From the NCBI GenBank assembly GCA_039619475.1, contig CM077115.1, positions 222,937,291-223,001,290 on the forward strand: 64,000 nt of DNA, read 5' to 3'. Within the stretch, counting starts at the first letter, position 1. Every line of letters starts with the position of its first letter. Shown piece after piece: positions 58,942 through 64,000 of this stretch. This DNA is from Icerya purchasi. Taxonomy: Eukaryota > Arthropoda > Insecta > Hemiptera > Monophlebidae. The notes beneath the pieces were generated by a model. That model made no database searches. It was not told where the DNA came from and saw only the letters and a list, made by a program, of their open reading frames with translations. The position numbers and the translations under genes were made by a program.

Positions 58942-61900
58942 CTGCAAAAAAAGAAAAAAAAACAACCAATTATAGTTTAAACTTTGGATTAATTATTAAA
59001 AAATAAATAACTACATAAAACCGCAGGTAACTGACATACCGAATAACTTTACGTCACACAGAAATACGACCGCTAATAATAATGTTTACCGAAATAAATC
59101 TAAAAAAGAACCGAGGCAATTTTATGAATTTTTAAATTCTCGCACAAACGTACAAGCAGCGTTACCGACGGGTTTTCATTATTTATTGGAAATTAACGAA
59201 CAAAAAAAAAAAACAAAAAAACAAACAACTATATATCATGTTTTGAATTTTTTGGTATAAAGGATATCGAAGTTATTAATATTAATCAGTGTTTGTATTG
59301 TTTACTTTTAATTTTAGTGTATATTTTCACCACGATTATGGAGCATTGTCTCCGGAACATATTAGTGTATTAATTTTTAATAATAAATTTTGTTTCTGGT
59401 AAAAGTTTTTGTTATTACTTTTATATTAGATAAAGTATATTGACTGAACTTCTTTACAGCCGTCAATAATCACTAAATTTATAGGAACGAAACAGCATTG
59501 CTGATAATTTCCAGAGTGAAGTAAAAGGTACAAAACAAAATTTTTACTTTATTACGTAACAGCAGCAAATATAATATCTTTCCTTCATTATTTTTTACGG
59601 ACGGCTACAGTTTATGCAGCAGGTTTTGCATGCCAGCTGGTACGAAACGATTGTAAATTTTTCTTAATTCGCCAATGTTTTTAATATAATAAAGGTAGTC
59701 CTACATCCTTGACGGAGATTGTGAAGTTAATGGTTACAGTCCACTAAGTCCAACGATACTAATGAAAATAGGGGGCCCAGTTCCTTTCTCTCGGCCGCTT
59801 TTACATTCCCAGATTTCTCTGGTACCCAATTATTTCAGGCCGGGTAAACCTGATCCAGAATGGGAAAAGCCTAGATAACCCTTGACACCTTTGGCCTGGT
59901 AGACAAGCACCTTAACCATTAGACTACTACGCTACCATGTTCTTAATGAAAATTTTAAATTTTATTTGCAGTTAAAATACATAAGCCTAAAACACTTACA
60001 TAAATTTAGAATCTCAGATTCGGATATATGTGCAATATGAAATTTACAAGATAGAACCTTATTTCCCAAAAGCGGTATGATAGTGCAATAATTAATTGTA
60101 GTACAGATGAACTGGTGAGTGAATGTTTTCATAAACTGAACAAATATGTAGTAAATAAAACAATGTACATCGTAAAAACATAATAATGGGGACACTTCTA
60201 TTAGAAGTATTAAATATTATAATAGCGTATACTGTTTGTTAAATAAACTTAACTGGATGCGCCATATTTACCTAGCGTATACCTTAACTTTATTAATTAC
60301 CGTATTATATGAGAAAAACAAAAAAGGTCTGAAGAACATGTTCTTTATGTAACAATCTCGCTGCAATTTACCGGGCAAACTACAATATTTAAAAACTGAT
60401 GGATATTTGTCCGGAATATTTCTTTCATGTAAAATCGTTATTCACAAACATGCAGAAGTGTTTCTTTTTATTCATAATCATATGAAATCGACTTGTTTCG
60501 GAGAAATACCGTTTTGCAGTTATGATTACAATTATCTCAACAACTGAGGTTCGGTCGGAAAATAAAATTTTGTTACCACCCAAATTTTTCGTTCCATCGT
60601 TTTGATTAACAAAATTTTTTAATTTTATAAAATAAATGCGCATACACTAGAGAGTTTTTTTTTTAATTCTATACAATATGCACATTATTCAAATTTCCTG
60701 ATTTTCGACAGTTTTGACATTTCTCGGTTTACCAGAACAGAGGTGGCCATTCTCTCTCGTTGTATTAAACTGACATAATTATTTTCAGTTGTTTCACTGA
60801 AAGAAAATAAATGAAATACTCAAAATAACGATTTTACCACCTTTTTACGCCATATTTTTTTGGCTATTCACATGCAGAAATGATCTATAAAGGTTGCAGA
60901 TCGTTTGACAAATTCACTGTTTTAGAATAGTTTAAAAAAGGCCGAAATATGCGGAAATTAAAAAGATGTATAATTAAATTGACAATAACATTACAGAATA
61001 TGTATATAATTAAGACGTCTATTCTAAATAACATTTAAAATACAAACGCAAAAGATACAAGCATTTTCTAATTGAACAGTCATCTTCCTAAAGGTTCTAC
61101 AGATTACTGTATTAAAATTATTTAAAAATATCAACTTTACTAAGTTAATTACAAATTTAAGCAGGTTTTAATAAATAGATACAGATTTTTTACTATTCCC
61201 CGCAATTCTTCAAAATATATATTAATCTATACAAGATTGAAGATTAAAATCAGAATTGGGATAATTTCCATTTTTAACTCAATGAAACTAGTTTGATGAA
61301 ACATACTTATTGACTTTATAAGTTCTGGAAATTATAAAAAAAAAACAGTACATAATGTCACTTTCTTTTAAAAAACTGAACAAATTAAAATTGCTTCTGA
61401 AATTTACGGCAAGTTCTTAGAATTAGGAGCACTACAAGATGAAATATAATGTAAAATGGTTTATGTATACTTATACACATCTGTCTTTCGATTTTATCAC
61501 ACACACACACAAATATGTTGCTTTTATGTCGAGGGTAATAAGAAAATTTTTCAGCGAAAACGATTTTTAAACCATGTTTATAAAACATCTATTTCATTTT
61601 GGGAAGAATGGCAATCAATTAAAACCAACTCATCTATGAGAATTAAAGACACCTCAAAAAGTATCTCCTCTTCGTGATGAGTCGAAAGATCGAAGTCAAA
61701 ACTTGAAAGAATTAAATTAATGCATAACTTCGAATTTTTTTAAAAAACCGGTATAATAATCATTATTAATCCTTGGTTTTAGTGTTTTTTTCATCCTATC
61801 TACCTTTTACGACGCAAATAAATTTTACGTAGAAAAATCTGTACATATCTTTTAAACATTACACGAATAAGAAGATTGTTCCACAAATATAGCGAAATAA

Positions 61901-64000
61901 AAAGATTCTATTCATTACACTGACAAACTGCCTGAATATTTTCGACATTATATATTGTAGTTTGCTCACATAAAATACGAAACAAAAATGGACAGTTACA
62001 TATTTTTGGGAAAAATCAAGTATACACGAAACCAGATACTTCATCTTTCGAAATTCCATAAGCGATTTTTTTGTTTTATTTTATTTTAAGATCGAATTAC
62101 AGGTATTAGATATTATAAGATAAATTCAGGCCAAATTTTAATCAATTTTCAAAGAGATATTTCGATTACGAAACCGCTGTAATGTGACGTCGAACACTGA
62201 AAATTATATATATCTAGGTTCTTTAGCAAATTTGTTAACTCGTTCTTGTAAAATTGGCCAACTAATAGCAATATTATTATCCGGTTGGAAATTAAACTTA
62301 TCGAGATTTGTTTAAACTACGGTACATTTGCTTCTACGAATTTTTCACTTTTTTGCTTTTCCCCGAAGCATTAAAGGTTTTTTTCACCTTTTTTCATCCC
62401 CTGCCCCCCAGTTAAAATAGTAATATGAGGAACGTAGAACAACCCTTTTGATAATTACTATATTTGATTCATTGGTTTCTAAATGTAAAATAATATAAGT
62501 TTTTTATTCAGTTGACAATATTTTACGTTTAAGAATATTGAAAAGATATTGTTTACGGAATAACTTAAAAAAGGAGCACGCGCTGGAACAACGAACTCGA
62601 AAATACACAATTTCGATAAACACGAAACAAAAGAAATTCGTTCAAAATCATTGGAACAAAAAGCAAATTCAATCCGGAATTGAACTAGCCGCTTATATTC
62701 ATATACGGTATTTTATTCCAATAATAGGGAGTCGGAAAAGTCCGCTTAATCATAACGTTTTGCGTAAAACAAGATTCTAAATTTTTCACTAAACCGAACT
62801 GTGATGACTTTCTCATATTAACGGAGAAGACGGAAATAATATCGCGTTTTCAACCCTTTGCTAATAATACGGTAAGGCAAAGAGATACTGAAAGATGACT
62901 AACGATCTCACTGTGGCACCGCACAGCAATCGTAACAGCTGTAAATTAACAGCAGCACGTTTTGTTGGTTTATTTAAGGAGGGACAATTTCTGTTCGAAT
63001 AATTTACAAAAACTTCTAAGCTAAAATACTACCCCGCCATAATGTCGTTTTAAGAGCGATAAATCTTTACTTCCGTACTTTAACTTTGGCATTTTGGTAG
63101 TAATAACCGAGAAAAAATTAACATACAGTTTTATGCAATTTTGCCGGTTCCAAAAATATTCTTCGTCTTTACACCGATACAACCGATTTTTACGGGATTA
63201 AAAAATATTATAATTGAAATATTTTTCTTTAATATTTATATGAAAGCGGAAAAATTGAACCAGATCAATGAAAAGTAAGAATGAATCATAATAACTGGTA
63301 TTTATCTTATACATATTTTAATGTAACTAAGATTTAATTTCAGTTGTAACACACGTCTTTTTCTCGTCTAAAATAGTGTTACACTTGAAAAAAACAACTT
63401 CTCTTCATTGCGCAACTACCAGGGGGTTAGCTCAAACAATAGAGGAGACACATATAAAATTAAACGCTTCTTTATTAATAGAAGTTGTTTTATTAATTTA
63501 TTGCACATATTTATGTTAAACTGGTATAAGTGCAACTGCAATTTTAACAATAATCTAATAATGAAATACACGAAAGAAAAATTTTGGCCTGCCGATAAAA
63601 TGTTCGAAAACCACTCTGATGGTCTTTTCTTCGCTTTCGCTGAAAACATAAACTTCTTTGATAAATTATGAACGTATTACATAAAAAGCAAACGAATAAT
63701 CAATTCATAAACACATGAGAAAAAGCTTTTCCTTGATCGACTGCGAATTAACTTAGACTACACCAAGGCCGTGTCTACGGGGTGAGTTTTGGGAGTTAAG
63801 CCCCCCCCCATGAGAACTGAAATAGCTTAGGTACTTCATTAATATTTTATGCAAAATTGTTTGTTACGAGTATAATCAATAACATATGTAATTTTTATTA
63901 ATGTTTATACAGTAATTCGTTTATTTAAATTATTAATATATGTATAAATCAAAATTATGGAAATTATTAATAGCATGAATATTAGTGAAAAATATATTTT
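58942..64000. other. upstream part of PPP4R1 (first intron or 5' flank)
   Basis: At least one coding exon upstream of 58941 is required, but I found no convincing candidate here. The SINE at 59690-59945 and a short stretch near 60690-60760 with the word gaggtggccatt are the only repeat-like features seen. A C-run lies at 63800-63808. The rest is AT-rich. Confidence 0.45.
59690..59945 (-). mobile_element. tRNA-derived SINE (family 2)
   Basis: On the minus strand a tRNA-like head (TAGTCTAATGGTTAAGGTGC, box A) lies at about 59932-59913, followed by a degraded box B region. The body contains TCTGGGAATGTAAAAGCGGC, CCGAGAGAAAGGAACTGGGC, and a tail with TCAAGGATGTAGGACTACCT. Fragments with the same body words occur at 1-105 and 48170-48295. 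A head, body and tail in this order and several copies support a SINE. Confidence 0.6.

Noticed and set aside
59037..59100. Possible upstream PPP4R1 exon ending in CG before gtatgt, which would give Arg-Gln-Leu at the exon A junction
   Set aside because: The required frame meets a TGA five codons before the donor and has no start after it.
61600..61750. Acidic minus-strand open stretch (FDFDLSTHHEEEILFEVS) as a PPP4R1 N-terminal exon
   Set aside because: No clear splice sites in the needed phase and no similarity to the conserved N-terminal words.
62220..62310. Minus-strand coding-like stretch (AISWPILQERVNKFAKEP)
   Set aside because: Only about 35 codons between stops, with no usable acceptor in that frame and no family recognised.
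1..64000. CRISPR arrays, bacterial operons, riboswitches or terminators
   Set aside because: The window is animal nuclear DNA with spliced exons; no regularly spaced identical repeats or bacterial signals were seen.

Overview
This is an AT-rich animal genomic window, most likely from an insect. It holds one spliced host gene with long introns, an invertebrate-type microRNA cluster, and a dense mixture of DNA transposons, non-LTR retrotransposon relics and tRNA-derived SINEs. miR-71 next to miR-2 indicates a protostome and argues against Drosophila, which has lost miR-71. I cannot name the order with confidence; the transposon mix is compatible with Hemiptera.

Host gene. The minus strand carries 13 exons (58941 down to 4294) of a PPP4R1 orthologue, the HEAT-repeat regulatory subunit 1 of protein phosphatase 4. 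All exons are open, have GT/AG junctions and join in matching phase, giving about 851 codons. The first coding exon(s) and the last exon were not found, so both protein ends are missing here.

microRNAs. Intron 3 (43125-55400) carries, on the same strand as the gene, hairpins for mir-71 (about 51975-52060), a mir-2 with the classical sequence (about 51815-51895), a diverged mir-2-like hairpin (about 51600-51682) and a mir-2-like hairpin with a changed base at guide position 8 (about 50400-50472). They look like intronic miRNAs processed from the PPP4R1 transcript.

Mobile DNA. Two transposons look intact: a Tc1-like DD34E element (243-1956) with roughly 240-bp inverted repeats, and a mariner DD34D element (46465-47782) with perfect 29-bp ends. 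Three are deleted or broken but still show their ends: a piggyBac-like element in TTAA (9151-10308), a hAT element with an 8-bp duplication (43202-44312), and an element with CAGTGT ends carrying a deleted Mutator-like ORF (about 29590-31209). The 26.8-32.1 kb region is nested: a Mutator-like relic split by a non-LTR retrotransposon, itself split by the CAGTGT element. Other relics are a second non-LTR element (22.9-23.8 kb), a Mutator-like fragment (40.5-41.25 kb), and a DDE-type transposon protein relic (35.9-36.7 kb). There are also two SINE families, a 330-bp MITE family, a large fold-back (37796-38177), a 2.5-kb inverted-repeat pair (15.8-18.3 kb) and a 150-bp tandem repeat (3.0-3.45 kb). 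The rest is AT-rich intron or flank with homopolymers and microsatellites.
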